A stretch of 64,000 bases of DNA, from positions 620,001-684,000 of the forward strand of contig NZ_JBFONW020000001.1 in the NCBI RefSeq assembly GCF_040783535.2, read 5' to 3'. Each line of letters starts with the position of its first letter. Position 1 is the first letter of the stretch. Shown here in pieces: positions 16,937 to 26,298 of this stretch. Below the pieces are notes generated by a model that searched no databases, was not told the DNA's origin, and was given only the letters and a program-made list of their open reading frames with translations. Source of the stretch: Aestuariibius insulae (GTDB lineage Bacteria; Pseudomonadota; Alphaproteobacteria; Rhodobacterales; Rhodobacteraceae). The translations under genes were made by a program, and so were the position numbers.

Positions 16937-17923
16937 ATGACATCAGCTTTGAAACTCGTCGCCGCCGTGGCCGCGCTCTCGGTCGGGGCAGGGGCTGCTC
17001 AGGCTGCCGAACTGCGCCTGTCGCACCAGTGGTCCAACAACGACATCCGCCACAAGGTCGCCCAGATGGTCGCCGACGACGTCGCCGCCGCCGATGTCGA
17101 TCTCGAGATCAAGATCTTCCCGTCCAAATCACTCTTCAAACCGCGCGAGCAGTACCAGCCGCTCAGCCGCGGTCAGCTCGACATGACCGTCCTGCCGCTC
17201 AGCTATGCAGGCGGCGTGCAGCCCGCCTTCAACCTCACGCTCATGCCCGGCCTCGTGAAGAACCACGACCATGCCGCGCGCCTCTCCGACAGCGCCTTCA
17301 TGGAGGCACTGGAAGAGAAAATGGCCGAAGACGACGTCATGGTCCTTGTCCACGGCTATCTCGCGGGGGGCTTTGCAGGCAAGGATGGCTGCATCACCAG
17401 CCCCGATGACGTGCAGGGCCTCCAGACCCGCGCCGCAGGCAAATCTTTCGAACAGATGCTTGCCGGGGCAGGGGCCTCCATCGCCTCCATGGCGTCGTCC
17501 GAGATCTACAACGCCATGCAGACCGGCGTTCTGAACGCGGCCAACACCTCGTCCTCGTCCTTCGTCTCCTACCGCATCTACGAGCAGGTCAGTTGCTACA
17601 CGCCTGCTGGCGATGTCGCGCTGTGGTTCATGTATCAGCCGCTCCTGATGAACAAATCGACTTTCGAGGACCTCACCGAAGAGCAGCAAGCCGCTCTCAT
17701 GGCCGCCTCCGAAAAGGCAGAAGCCTTCTACCTGGAAGAAGCCAAGAAGGAAGACGCCGCTTCCGAAGAGGTGTTTCGCGAGGCCGGTGTGGAGATCGCG
17801 CGCATGACGCCCGAGGATTTCGAGGCCTGGCGGGCTCTCGCGCAAGAGACCTCCTACCAGGCGTTTGTCGAGGAAGTTCCGAACGGCCAGGAGCTGCTCG
17901 ATATGGCTCTATCGGTGGAGTAA
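16937..17923 (+). CDS. matP: TRAP dicarboxylate solute-binding protein, probable malonate receptor (copy 1)
   Basis: A 328-residue DctP-family periplasmic protein with a signal peptide (about residues 1-23, ending GAAQAA). Family segments are LSHQWSNNDIRHKVAQMV, REQYQPLSRGQLDM, LMPGLVKNHDHA and MVLVHGYLAGGFAG, with the carboxylate-binding arginine in TRAAGKSFEQM. A following operon of MatQ, MatM, malonyl-CoA decarboxylase and synthetase makes malonate the likely ligand. The next gene is a close paralogue. GGGAAGGGG at 16920-16930 serves as the ribosome-binding site. Confidence 0.88.
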   Translation: MTSALKLVAAVAALSVGAGAAQAAELRLSHQWSNNDIRHKVAQMVADDVAAADVDLEIKIFPSKSLFKPREQYQPLSRGQLDMTVLPLSYAGGVQPAFNLTLMPGLVKNHDHAARLSDSAFMEALEEKMAEDDVMVLVHGYLAGGFAGKDGCITSPDDVQGLQTRAAGKSFEQMLAGAGASIASMASSEIYNAMQTGVLNAANTSSSSFVSYRIYEQVSCYTPAGDVALWFMYQPLLMNKSTFEDLTEEQQAALMAASEKAEAFYLEEAKKEDAASEEVFREAGVEIARMTPEDFEAWRALAQETSYQAFVEEVPNGQELLDMALSVE

Positions 17924-18062
17924 TGCCTGCTGAGCGGTCTGAAGATGACATCGGATTGCCTCTATCTGCTCATATGGTTCAACAGGAATTTGCTAACCTT
18001 ATTACGTTAGGTCAGCACCGATCGGATGCCCCGAGATCATGAACGAGAGCTGGAGACGCCCA

Positions 18063-19049
18063 ATGAACCATCTGACGACTGCGGCCATTGCCGCACTCGC
18101 GATAGCTGCCACACCCATGGCCGCTTTCGCGCAAAACCTGAACCTCAGCCATCAATGGTCGACAAGCGATGTCCGACACGAGGTGGCCGAGGTTTTCGCG
18201 ACTGAGCTGGCGAATGCTGATGTCGGCCTCGATGTCACGATCCACGAAAAGGGCAGCCTTTTCAAAGCGCGCGAGCAATACGAACCGCTCAAATCGGGCG
18301 AGCTGGATCTCACGATCTATCCTCTCGCCTATTCGGGTGGGGAGCGTCCGCAATACAGCCTCACGCTGATGCCTGGCCTCGTTCAGAACCACGACCACGC
18401 CTTGCGCCTGACCGAATCAGAATTCATGGACGATATCGAGGCGCTGATGGCCGAGGATGACGTCATGGTCCTCGCCCACGGCTATCTCGCAGGTGGCTTC
18501 GCTGGAACGAATGGCTGCGTGACCCATCCCGATGATGTGAAAGACACGACCGCGCGTGCCGCAGGCGCCGCGTTCGAGGCGATGGTGTCAGGCGCCGGGG
18601 CGAACATCGAATCGATGTCGTCTTCCAAGATCTACGAAGCGATGGAAGCCGGGACCCTTCAGGTCGCCAACACCTCCTCCGCAAGCTTCGTCAGCTACGA
18701 AATTTACGAACAGGTCACCTGTTTCACCCCGGCAGGCGACTACGCGCTTTGGTTCATGTACATGCCGCTTCTGATGAACAAGGCAAAGTTCGACGCCATG
18801 TCGCCCGAACAGCAGACCGCTGTGATGGAGGCCGGTCAGGCCGCCCAGGACTACTATTTCTCCGAAGCCGCAGCGCAGGACAGCATGGCGCGCGATGTCT
18901 TTCAGGAGAAAGGCGTCGAAATCAAAGAGATGTCATTCGACGACTACATCGCCTGGTTCGGCGTCGCCAAGCTGACCTCCTACGAGGCATTTCTCGAAGA
19001 CATGCCCGACGGTCTGGCCCTGCTGGACAAGGCGCTCAACGTCGAGTGA
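18063..19049 (+). CDS. TRAP dicarboxylate solute-binding protein, second copy
   Basis: A 328-residue paralogue of the preceding binding protein, equal in length and alignable from end to end. LSHQWST, LFKAREQYEPLKSGELDL, LTLMPGLVQNHDHALRL, HGYLAGGFAG and ANTSSASFVSYEIYEQVTC are shared or nearly shared. A signal peptide covers residues 1-22. I choose the ATG at 18063 because the signal peptide begins there; the eight-codon extension upstream is not needed. A 139-base gap separates the copies. Both could feed one permease, or one could have a different ligand. Confidence 0.88.
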   Translation: MNHLTTAAIAALAIAATPMAAFAQNLNLSHQWSTSDVRHEVAEVFATELANADVGLDVTIHEKGSLFKAREQYEPLKSGELDLTIYPLAYSGGERPQYSLTLMPGLVQNHDHALRLTESEFMDDIEALMAEDDVMVLAHGYLAGGFAGTNGCVTHPDDVKDTTARAAGAAFEAMVSGAGANIESMSSSKIYEAMEAGTLQVANTSSASFVSYEIYEQVTCFTPAGDYALWFMYMPLLMNKAKFDAMSPEQQTAVMEAGQAAQDYYFSEAAAQDSMARDVFQEKGVEIKEMSFDDYIAWFGVAKLTSYEAFLEDMPDGLALLDKALNVE

Positions 19050-19161
19050 CGCCAGCGGACGACCAAACGGCGCGATAAGCCGACCCCGATCCGGGGAAAG
19101 ATAAAGAAACGGCGGCATGCGGCCTCAATCGCCTGCCGCCACCAACCGGGAAGGGGACCCT

Positions 19162-19716
19162 ATGGCAGCACATGGGGGCGAGACGAAGGCGGTGGCCTTG
19201 GACGACAAAGGTGCGTTTTTCCGCACCGTCGCCTGGATCAGCACCATCGCCGGATGGACGTCTGCCGCGATGATCGTGGCCGCCGTGGGCATTACCTGCC
19301 AGATGATCTTCGTGCGGTTCGTGCTGAACTGGTCCACCGTCTGGCAGACCGAAATGGTCATTTACCTCGTGATCGCCGCCACACTGGTCGGTTTGCCCTA
19401 TGTGCAGCTCCTGCGCGGCCATGTGAATGTCGATCTGATCCCGCTCGCCCTGCCGATGGGACTTCGCAAGGCCCTCGCGGTCTTCACGCTCAGCCTCTCG
19501 ATCCTGATCATCGGCGTCATGCTTTGGTACGGTTACGAATACTGGCACTTCGCCTGGGATCGCGGGTGGCGCTCCGACACGGTCTGGGGCGTGCGCCTCT
19601 GGATCCCCTATTTCGCGCTGCCCGTCGGCTTCGGCCTTCTCATGCTGCAACTGATTGCCGATCTCGTCGCCGTGATCACCGGCACCGAAAAACCCTTCGG
19701 ACTGGAGGACAGCTGA
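19162..19716 (+). CDS. matQ: TRAP transporter small permease subunit (DctQ type)
   Basis: A 184-residue membrane protein with four helices: about residues 28-50, 65-85, 105-125 and 148-168. The segment RGHVNVDLIPLALP after the second helix is the DctQ-family signature. It pairs with the DctM subunit encoded immediately downstream, whose ATG overlaps this stop codon (TGATG). The ATG at 19162 follows GGGAAGGGG. It belongs to the malonate TRAP system; the substrate is assigned from the co-transcribed matA and matB. Confidence 0.87.
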   Translation: MAAHGGETKAVALDDKGAFFRTVAWISTIAGWTSAAMIVAAVGITCQMIFVRFVLNWSTVWQTEMVIYLVIAATLVGLPYVQLLRGHVNVDLIPLALPMGLRKALAVFTLSLSILIIGVMLWYGYEYWHFAWDRGWRSDTVWGVRLWIPYFALPVGFGLLMLQLIADLVAVITGTEKPFGLEDS

Positions 19717-21032
19717 TGGATCCCCTCGTTCTCGGCGCGCTCGTCGCGGTCATGACGATCCTCGTCCTTTTCTCCGGCGTCTCCGTCGCCATCGGCCTTC
19801 TGATCGTCTCGGCGGGCTTCCTGATCATCTTCGACGGCGTCCGCTCTCTCGAACTCATGCCCGAAATTCTCTTCGGCAAGCTCGACAATTTCGCGCTTCT
19901 GTCGATCCCGATGTTCATCATCATGGGCGCCTCAATCGCCTCGACCCGGGCAGGCGCGGACCTCTACGAGGCGCTCGAACGCTGGATGACCCGCATCCCC
20001 GGCGGCCTCGTCATCTCCAACCTTGGCGCCTGTGCGCTCTTCTCGGCCATGTCCGGCTCCTCCCCCGCCACCTGCGCGGCCATTGGCAAGATGGGCATCC
20101 CAGAAATGCGCAAACGCGGCTATCCAGACGGTGTCGCCGCAGGCTCCATCGCGGCAGGCGGCACGCTCGGCATCCTGATCCCGCCCTCGGTCACGATGAT
20201 CGTCTACGGCATCGCCACCGAAACCTCGATCGGGCGCCTCTTTCTGGCGGGCGTCTTCCCAGGCCTGCTGCTCGTCGGGCTCTTTATGGCCTGGTCGCTC
20301 TATTCCACCTGGCGCTCGGGCAATACCGAGCTTCTGGCCACAGGCAGCTACACCTGGGCCCAGAAGTTCGAGATCCTACCCCGCGTCCTGCCGTTCCTCG
20401 CCATCATCGTCGGCGTTCTCTACGCGATGTATGGCGGCATCGCGACGCCGTCGGAAACGGCGGCCGTCGGCGCGCTCCTCTGCCTGATGATCGCGATGAT
20501 CGTCTACAAGCTCTGGAATCCCCGCGATCTCTGGGTCGTCTTGCGCGACAGCACCAAAGAATCGGTGATGATCCTCTTCATCATCGCCGCCGCGGGCGTC
20601 TTCTCCTACATGCTCTCTTCGCTCTTCATCACGCAGGCCATCGCCGAATGGATTGGCACGCTCGACGTGAACCGCTGGGTCCTGATGGGCGCGGTCAACG
20701 TCTTCCTGCTGATCGCGGGCTTCTTCCTGCCCCCCGTCGCCGTCATCCTGATGGCGGCCCCGATCCTGCTGCCGATCATCATCACCGCCGGCTTCGATCC
20801 GATCTGGTTCGCCGTGATCCTGACCATAAATATGGAGATCGGGCTGATTTCCCCGCCGGTCGGGCTGAACCTCTACGTCATCAACGGCATCGCGCCCGAC
20901 ATCTCGCTTCGCACGATCCTCACCGGATCACTCCCCTTCGTCGCCTGCATGGTGATCGCCATCATCGTCCTCTGCCTCTTTCCCGGCATCGCGACTTGGC
21001 TGCCTGACGCTGTGATGGGCAAGATCCCGTGA
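19716..21032 (+). CDS. matM: TRAP transporter large permease subunit (DctM type)
   Basis: A 438-residue membrane protein of the DctM family with about 12 helices. It carries the two pseudo-symmetric transport motifs: MSGSSPATCAAIGKMGIPEM with AAGGTLGILIPPSVTM in the first half and the LISPPVGLNLYVING segment in the second. It is the ion-coupled translocating subunit. It overlaps the start of malonyl-CoA decarboxylase by four bases (GTGA), so uptake and metabolism are translationally coupled. Confidence 0.92.
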   Translation: MDPLVLGALVAVMTILVLFSGVSVAIGLLIVSAGFLIIFDGVRSLELMPEILFGKLDNFALLSIPMFIIMGASIASTRAGADLYEALERWMTRIPGGLVISNLGACALFSAMSGSSPATCAAIGKMGIPEMRKRGYPDGVAAGSIAAGGTLGILIPPSVTMIVYGIATETSIGRLFLAGVFPGLLLVGLFMAWSLYSTWRSGNTELLATGSYTWAQKFEILPRVLPFLAIIVGVLYAMYGGIATPSETAAVGALLCLMIAMIVYKLWNPRDLWVVLRDSTKESVMILFIIAAAGVFSYMLSSLFITQAIAEWIGTLDVNRWVLMGAVNVFLLIAGFFLPPVAVILMAAPILLPIIITAGFDPIWFAVILTINMEIGLISPPVGLNLYVINGIAPDISLRTILTGSLPFVACMVIAIIVLCLFPGIATWLPDAVMGKIP

Positions 21033-22285
21033 CCCTTCTGGCCGACCTGCTCTCCACCGTCTTCGAGCGGCGCCACCGCCAGCCCGCGCCCTCTGCGCAG
21101 GATGACAGGCTGCTCACCGATCTGGCCAGCGCCCTCATCGGCGCGCCCGGAGAGACGTCGGGCCGCGATCTCGGCACCCGCATCCTGGCCCGCTACGACG
21201 CCCTCGCGGATACTGACAAGCTCGCCTTCTTCCGCCATCTCGCCACCGAGATGAACATCGACCCCGAAGCGGTCCGCACCACGCTCGATCACTACGAAAA
21301 GGACCCCTCCCGGGCCTCCTACCTCGCCTTCGCCAGCGCGGCCGAGCCGCCCAGGCAGGAACTGATCCGCCGCCTCAACCGCATTCCCGGAGCCACCGGA
21401 TCGCTCGTCCGGATGCGCGCCGATCTGCTCCGCCTCGGCAAGGGAGAGCCTGCGCTCGACGCCCTCGATCTCGACTTCCGCCACCTCTTCAAATCGTGGT
21501 TCAATCGCGGCTTTCTCGTCCTGCGCCCGATCAATTGGGAAAGCCCCGCGCATATCCTCGAAAAGATCATCGCCTACGAGGCCGTCCACGCCATAGGTAG
21601 CTGGGACGACTTGCGCCGCCGCCTCGCCCCCAAAGACCGCCGCTGCTTCGCCTTCTTCCACCCGGCCATGCCCGATGAGCCACTGATCTTCGTCGAGGTC
21701 GCCCTGACCCACGGCATCCCCGGCTCGGTCCAGGACCTGCTCGCCGAGGACCGCGAGGCTATGCCCCCCGAAGAGGCCGACACGGCCGTCTTCTACTCGA
21801 TCTCCAACTGCCAGGCCGGGCTTGCCAGCATCTCTTTCGGCAGCTCACTCATCAAGCAGGTCGCCTCCGATCTCTCCGCCGAGTTCACGCATCTCAAGAC
21901 CTTCGTCACCCTTTCGCCCATCCCCGGGCTGACCCGCTGGCTGGGCAGCCAGAACATCGAAGCCGACCCCGCCGAGATCAAATCGCTCGCCGCCCGCTAC
22001 CTGATGACCGCCAAAGGCCGCGAGGATCTGCCCCTCGATCCCGTCGCCCGCTTCCATCTGGGCAACGGCGCGGTGATCCACGCCCTCCACGCCGAGGCGG
22101 ACACCTCCGCGAAGGGGCGCGCGCAGTCCGGCGGGGCGATGGTGAACTACCTTTACGACCTGACCCGGATCGCGCAGAACCATGAACAGTTCGCCGCGAC
22201 GCGCAAGGTGATCGCCTCCCCCGAGGTGGCATCGCTCGCCGCCCCCGCCCCGGGCCGTCGCGCAAAAGCAAGGCAGGCCGAATGA
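21029..22285 (+). CDS. matA: Malonyl-CoA decarboxylase
   Basis: A 418-residue cytoplasmic enzyme converting malonyl-CoA to acetyl-CoA and CO2. The C-terminal GNAT-like catalytic domain shows VFYSISNCQAGLASISFG, holding the catalytic serine, and FHLGNGAVIHALHAEAD with the catalytic histidine. SPIPGLTRWL lies between them. The N-terminal helical domain includes YEAVHAIGSWDDLRRRL. The start is GTG inside the matM stop codon, and its own stop overlaps the matB ATG (ATGA). Confidence 0.92.
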   Translation: MTLLADLLSTVFERRHRQPAPSAQDDRLLTDLASALIGAPGETSGRDLGTRILARYDALADTDKLAFFRHLATEMNIDPEAVRTTLDHYEKDPSRASYLAFASAAEPPRQELIRRLNRIPGATGSLVRMRADLLRLGKGEPALDALDLDFRHLFKSWFNRGFLVLRPINWESPAHILEKIIAYEAVHAIGSWDDLRRRLAPKDRRCFAFFHPAMPDEPLIFVEVALTHGIPGSVQDLLAEDREAMPPEEADTAVFYSISNCQAGLASISFGSSLIKQVASDLSAEFTHLKTFVTLSPIPGLTRWLGSQNIEADPAEIKSLAARYLMTAKGREDLPLDPVARFHLGNGAVIHALHAEADTSAKGRAQSGGAMVNYLYDLTRIAQNHEQFAATRKVIASPEVASLAAPAPGRRAKARQAE

Positions 22286-23802
22286 CCAACCCGCTTTACG
22301 ACACCCTCTTCGGCGCCCATGCGGGCAAGGACACACCCTTTCTGCACCTGCCAGGTGGCACGACAATCACCCATGCGGCTTTCCTGGCGCAAACCGCCCA
22401 GATGGCCCACGCCCTCACCGATCTTGGCCTTCAGGCGGGTGATCGCGTCGCCGCCCAGATCGACAAATCCCCGAACGCCCTCGCGCTCTATGCCGCCTGC
22501 GCCCAGACCGGCCTGATCTTCCTGCCGCTCAACACCGCCTATACCGAAGGCGAGCTGAGCTATTTCGTCGAAAACAGCGGCGCGCGCCTCCTCGTGGCGT
22601 CCGGCAAAGCCGCCAAGGCGCTCACCCCGATGGCAGGCCGCCTTGGCACCCGGCTCGAAACGCTCGACGCGGATGGCGGAACCCTGGCAGAGGCGGCCTC
22701 GACCAACCCCACCACCTTCCAAACAGCCGAGCGCAGCAAAGACGATCTGGCCGCCTTCCTCTACACCTCCGGCACGACGGGCCGCTCCAAGGGTGCGATG
22801 CTCACCCAGTCGAACCTGCTCTCCAATGCGCAGACCCTCGCAAAGCTCTGGCGGTTCACCCAAGACGACACGCTTCTCCACGCCCTGCCGATCTTCCACA
22901 CGCATGGGCTGTTTGTGGCGACGAACGTCACGCTGATCGCGGGCGGCAGTATGATCTTCCTGCCGAAATTCGACCTCGACGCCATGATCGACCACATGCC
23001 GCAGGCCACCGCGATGATGGGTGTGCCCACCTTCTACACCCGCCTCCTCGACGATCCGCGCTTCACCGCGGGTCTCACCCGGCACATGCGCCTCTTCGTC
23101 TCCGGCTCCGCGCCGCTGCTCGCCGAAACCCATACCCGGTTCGAAGAGCGCACCGGCCACCGCATCCTCGAACGCTACGGGATGACGGAGACCAACATGA
23201 ACACCTCCAATCCCTATGACGGCGACCGCCGCCCCGGCACGGTCGGTTTCCCGCTCCCGGACGTCGAGCTCAAGATCACTGACCCCGCCACGGGGGGCGC
23301 ACTCCCGGACGGAGAGATCGGCCAGATCGAAGTGCGCGGCCCCAATGTCTTCAAGGGCTACTGGCAGATGCCGGACAAGACGGCGGCCGAGCTGCGCGCC
23401 GACGGCTTTTTCATCACCGGCGATCTCGGCACCCGTGACGCCGACGGCTATATCCGCATCGTCGGGCGCAATAAGGACCTCATCATCTCGGGCGGCTACA
23501 ACATCTACCCCAAAGAGATCGAGATCCTCCTCGACGACCAGCCCGGCATCCGCGAAAGCGCCGTCATCGGCGTGCCGCACCCCGATTTCGGCGAAACCGT
23601 CGTCGGCATCCTCGTCCCTGAAAGCGGAGCGCACCCCGACCCCGACAACATCCTCGCCGCCATCGCCCCCTCCCTCGCCCGCTTCAAACACCCCCGCAAA
23701 CTGATCCTCGCGGACGAGCTTCCCCGCAACACGATGGGCAAGGTCCAAAAGAACGTCCTGCGCGAGGCCCATGCGGGGTTGTTTGCGGCTGCTGAGACGT
23801 GA
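22282..23802 (+). CDS. matB: Malonyl-CoA synthetase
   Basis: A 506-residue acyl-CoA synthetase of the ANL superfamily that activates malonate with ATP and CoA. The P-loop YTSGTTGRSKGAM is near residue 165, the A5 motif ERYGMTETNMNTSNPYDGDR near 295, and the hinge GDLGTRDADGYIRIVGRNKD near 375. The catalytic lysine lies near the end in PRNTMGKVQKN. MTETNMNTSNPY is specific to MatB. It completes the operon; no clear terminator was seen after it. Confidence 0.94.
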   Translation: MTNPLYDTLFGAHAGKDTPFLHLPGGTTITHAAFLAQTAQMAHALTDLGLQAGDRVAAQIDKSPNALALYAACAQTGLIFLPLNTAYTEGELSYFVENSGARLLVASGKAAKALTPMAGRLGTRLETLDADGGTLAEAASTNPTTFQTAERSKDDLAAFLYTSGTTGRSKGAMLTQSNLLSNAQTLAKLWRFTQDDTLLHALPIFHTHGLFVATNVTLIAGGSMIFLPKFDLDAMIDHMPQATAMMGVPTFYTRLLDDPRFTAGLTRHMRLFVSGSAPLLAETHTRFEERTGHRILERYGMTETNMNTSNPYDGDRRPGTVGFPLPDVELKITDPATGGALPDGEIGQIEVRGPNVFKGYWQMPDKTAAELRADGFFITGDLGTRDADGYIRIVGRNKDLIISGGYNIYPKEIEILLDDQPGIRESAVIGVPHPDFGETVVGILVPESGAHPDPDNILAAIAPSLARFKHPRKLILADELPRNTMGKVQKNVLREAHAGLFAAAET

Positions 23803-23954
23803 GGTGTGTTGCGGTCGCCCCGGCCAGAGCGCGGGTCGATTGCAGAAATAGTCTCAACGACTGCTCTAGGTTCATTTTGACAGCTGCTGCGCGCCGCATA
23901 AATGACCGTTTCCGGCTAACCAGCGCTCATGCTATAAGCTGCCCTGGCTCACAT

Positions 23955-24767
23955 CTAAAGGCGTTCGTTTATCGGTTCGGCACGTATTGAGGTATTTAGC
24001 CACTCTGCAAGATCAGTCGCAATTGAAAAGCCGTAAGATAACTGTCTTTTGTCTTCTTCTCCGAATACGCCTTCGAGGTGCCAGCTTTCCCTGTACCAAT
24101 GATTGGAAACACACCAAACGGCTTTTTGATGTGCGGAAGAGCCAGGCTCAGTATCCTCAGGCCACCACGAGTCCCTAGAAGGTTTGAAGAGGGCAAGGAA
24201 TTGCTCTGGCATTGTTTCAAACATGCGCTGAACATAGGTGCGAGCAGCCTGACCCTCTTCCAAGAAGAACGACCATGTTCCGAGCGAGCATATAACCGGT
24301 GATGCTTTTTCTACCCACCGATAGTTTGAGCCTGTATTTGCCACATAACCGCAAGCTTCCATTAATTGAAATGTGCTGGTCAGACGGTGAGGAACAACGA
24401 AAATATCGGTTGGTTTGGCCCTCCCGATGCAGTCAAGAACCTCGTTCTTTTGAAAGCGTAGGTTTGAAACGCAAAACGCCCCAATCACCCACAGCAGGTC
24501 GATTTTGAATCGGCCCGGATCTGTCCCGAGCAAGTCTCGCACTTCCTTTTCGGTGAATTTGCAGATCAAATCTGGCGAGATGATACCCATGCGCCGCATC
24601 ATCCAATGGATTTCGAAAAAATCGCTCATATCCGCGAGCCCACCGACATAGCAGTTGCGAAGATCCACATCGGTCGCTTGATTAGACATCCTCACGGATG
24701 TGCAGCCATAGAGTGTTTGCACTATCAACTCTCGAAAGAGCTCAGATTCATCCGAAGAGAACAGCAT
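23955..24767 (-). CDS. Hypothetical protein, AT-richer than its surroundings
   Basis: A 270-residue soluble protein with no signal peptide or membrane helix. It begins MLFSSDESELFRELIVQTLY and is rich in aromatic residues, including WMMRRMG, SNYRWVEKASP, SWWPEDTEPG and SNHWYRESWHLEG. I recognise no domain. Base composition and codon use are clearly more AT-rich than in matB and lysA on either side, which suggests recent acquisition. No partner gene is adjacent, and both flanks are spacers of 150-220 bases. Confidence 0.65.
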   Translation of the reverse strand: MLFSSDESELFRELIVQTLYGCTSVRMSNQATDVDLRNCYVGGLADMSDFFEIHWMMRRMGIISPDLICKFTEKEVRDLLGTDPGRFKIDLLWVIGAFCVSNLRFQKNEVLDCIGRAKPTDIFVVPHRLTSTFQLMEACGYVANTGSNYRWVEKASPVICSLGTWSFFLEEGQAARTYVQRMFETMPEQFLALFKPSRDSWWPEDTEPGSSAHQKAVWCVSNHWYRESWHLEGVFGEEDKRQLSYGFSIATDLAEWLNTSIRAEPINERL

Positions 24768-24987
24768 CCTTTGTCATAGCCGTCCGGCATCAAAAAAGAC
24801 AAGTTAGCTTCAATCCCATAGCAGCCATTGATCTTGAGTGAGCGAAAGCTCACTTCGTCCGCATCCTTCTCTTTCCCTAAACTACTCTTCCCTCGACACC
24901 TGCACCCTACGGCAAAGCCCGGCCTAGACCCGTGTCGCGCGCTCGGCTATGGCCCGGCTGACGGTACTCCACGAACGGCGATCAGGC

Positions 24988-26253
24988 ATGGACCATTTCC
25001 TTTACAAAGACGGCCAACTCCACGCCGAGGATGTCCCGATCGCCGAGATTGCGGCCAGCGTCGGCACTCCGTTCTACTGCTATTCCAGCGCGACGCTCCT
25101 GCGCCATTACGGCCTCTTCAACGATGCGCTCTCCTGGGGCCCGCACCTTGTCTGCTACGCGATGAAGGCCGCCTCAAACCTGGCCATCGTCAAGCTTCTG
25201 GGCGATGCGGGCGCCGGGATGGACGTCGTCTCGGGCGGCGAATATGCCCGCGCCAAGGCCGCAGGCGTGCCCGGGGACCGCATCGTCTTTTCCGGCGTCG
25301 GCAAAACCCCGGACGAGATGCGCATGGCCCTCGAAGGCGGCATCCGCCAGTTCAACGTCGAAAGCGAACCCGAACTGCGCATGCTCAGTGACATCGCCGC
25401 CTCGATGGGCGTCACCGCGCCGATCACGCTGCGCGTCAATCCGGATGTCGATGCAGGCACGCACGAGAAGATCGCGACGGGCCGCAAAGGCGACAAGTTC
25501 GGCATCCCGATCTCCCGCGCCCGCGATATCTACCGCGAGGCAGCAGATCTCCCCGGCCTGCAAGTCATTGGGATCGACGTCCATATCGGCTCCCAGCTCA
25601 CGGATCTGGAGCCGTACCGCGCCGCATACCGCAAGGTCGCCGAGCTCACCGAAGCGCTCCGCGCCGATGGCCACAGCATTGACCGTCTGGACCTCGGCGG
25701 CGGCCTCGGCATTCCCTACGAGACCTCCAACCGCCAGCCCCCGCTGCCCTCCGATTACGGGCAGCTCGTCCGCGAGGAACTCGAACATCTCGGCTGCGAG
25801 ATCGAGATCGAACCGGGCCGCCTGATCGCGGGCAATGCGGGCATCATGGTCAGCAAGGTCCTTTTCGTGAAAGAGGGCGAGGATCGCGATTTCCTGATCC
25901 TCGACGGCGCCATGAACGATCTAATCCGCCCCGCCATGTACGGCGCCAGGCACGAGATCGTCCCCGCCCGCGAGGCGCTCCCCGGCACTGAAAAGCAGCC
26001 CTATGACGTTGTCGGCCCGGTCTGCGAAAGTGGCGACACCTTCGCCAAGGGGCGCGACCTTCCGCCGCTCTGCCCCGGGGACCTCGTCGCCTTCCGCTCT
26101 GCGGGCGCCTACGGTGCTGTAATGTCTAGCGAATATAACAGTCGCCCCATGGTCCCCGAAGTGCTGGTCCAAGGCGATCACGTCGCGGTTATCCGCCCCC
26201 GTCCCAGCTATGAAGAGATGATCGGACGCGATACCATTCCCCCATGGCTCTAA
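24988..26253 (+). CDS. lysA: Diaminopimelate decarboxylase
   Basis: A 421-residue PLP enzyme that makes L-lysine from meso-diaminopimelate. The PLP lysine is Lys60 in CYAMKAASN; the glycine-rich phosphate loop LDLGGGLGIPY and EPGRLIAGNAG follow. CESGDTFAKGRDLP carries the cysteine and glutamate of the active site. The start MDHFLYKDGQLHAED fits the family; a longer frame upstream adds 13 unlikely residues. In relatives lysA usually follows argH and a small lipoprotein. Here about 13.6 kb separates them. Confidence 0.95.
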   Translation: MDHFLYKDGQLHAEDVPIAEIAASVGTPFYCYSSATLLRHYGLFNDALSWGPHLVCYAMKAASNLAIVKLLGDAGAGMDVVSGGEYARAKAAGVPGDRIVFSGVGKTPDEMRMALEGGIRQFNVESEPELRMLSDIAASMGVTAPITLRVNPDVDAGTHEKIATGRKGDKFGIPISRARDIYREAADLPGLQVIGIDVHIGSQLTDLEPYRAAYRKVAELTEALRADGHSIDRLDLGGGLGIPYETSNRQPPLPSDYGQLVREELEHLGCEIEIEPGRLIAGNAGIMVSKVLFVKEGEDRDFLILDGAMNDLIRPAMYGARHEIVPAREALPGTEKQPYDVVGPVCESGDTFAKGRDLPPLCPGDLVAFRSAGAYGAVMSSEYNSRPMVPEVLVQGDHVAVIRPRPSYEEMIGRDTIPPWL

Positions 26254-26298
26254 AGGGCCTATATTGCAGCGAACCGACATTCCGATGGGAGAGAGGCT

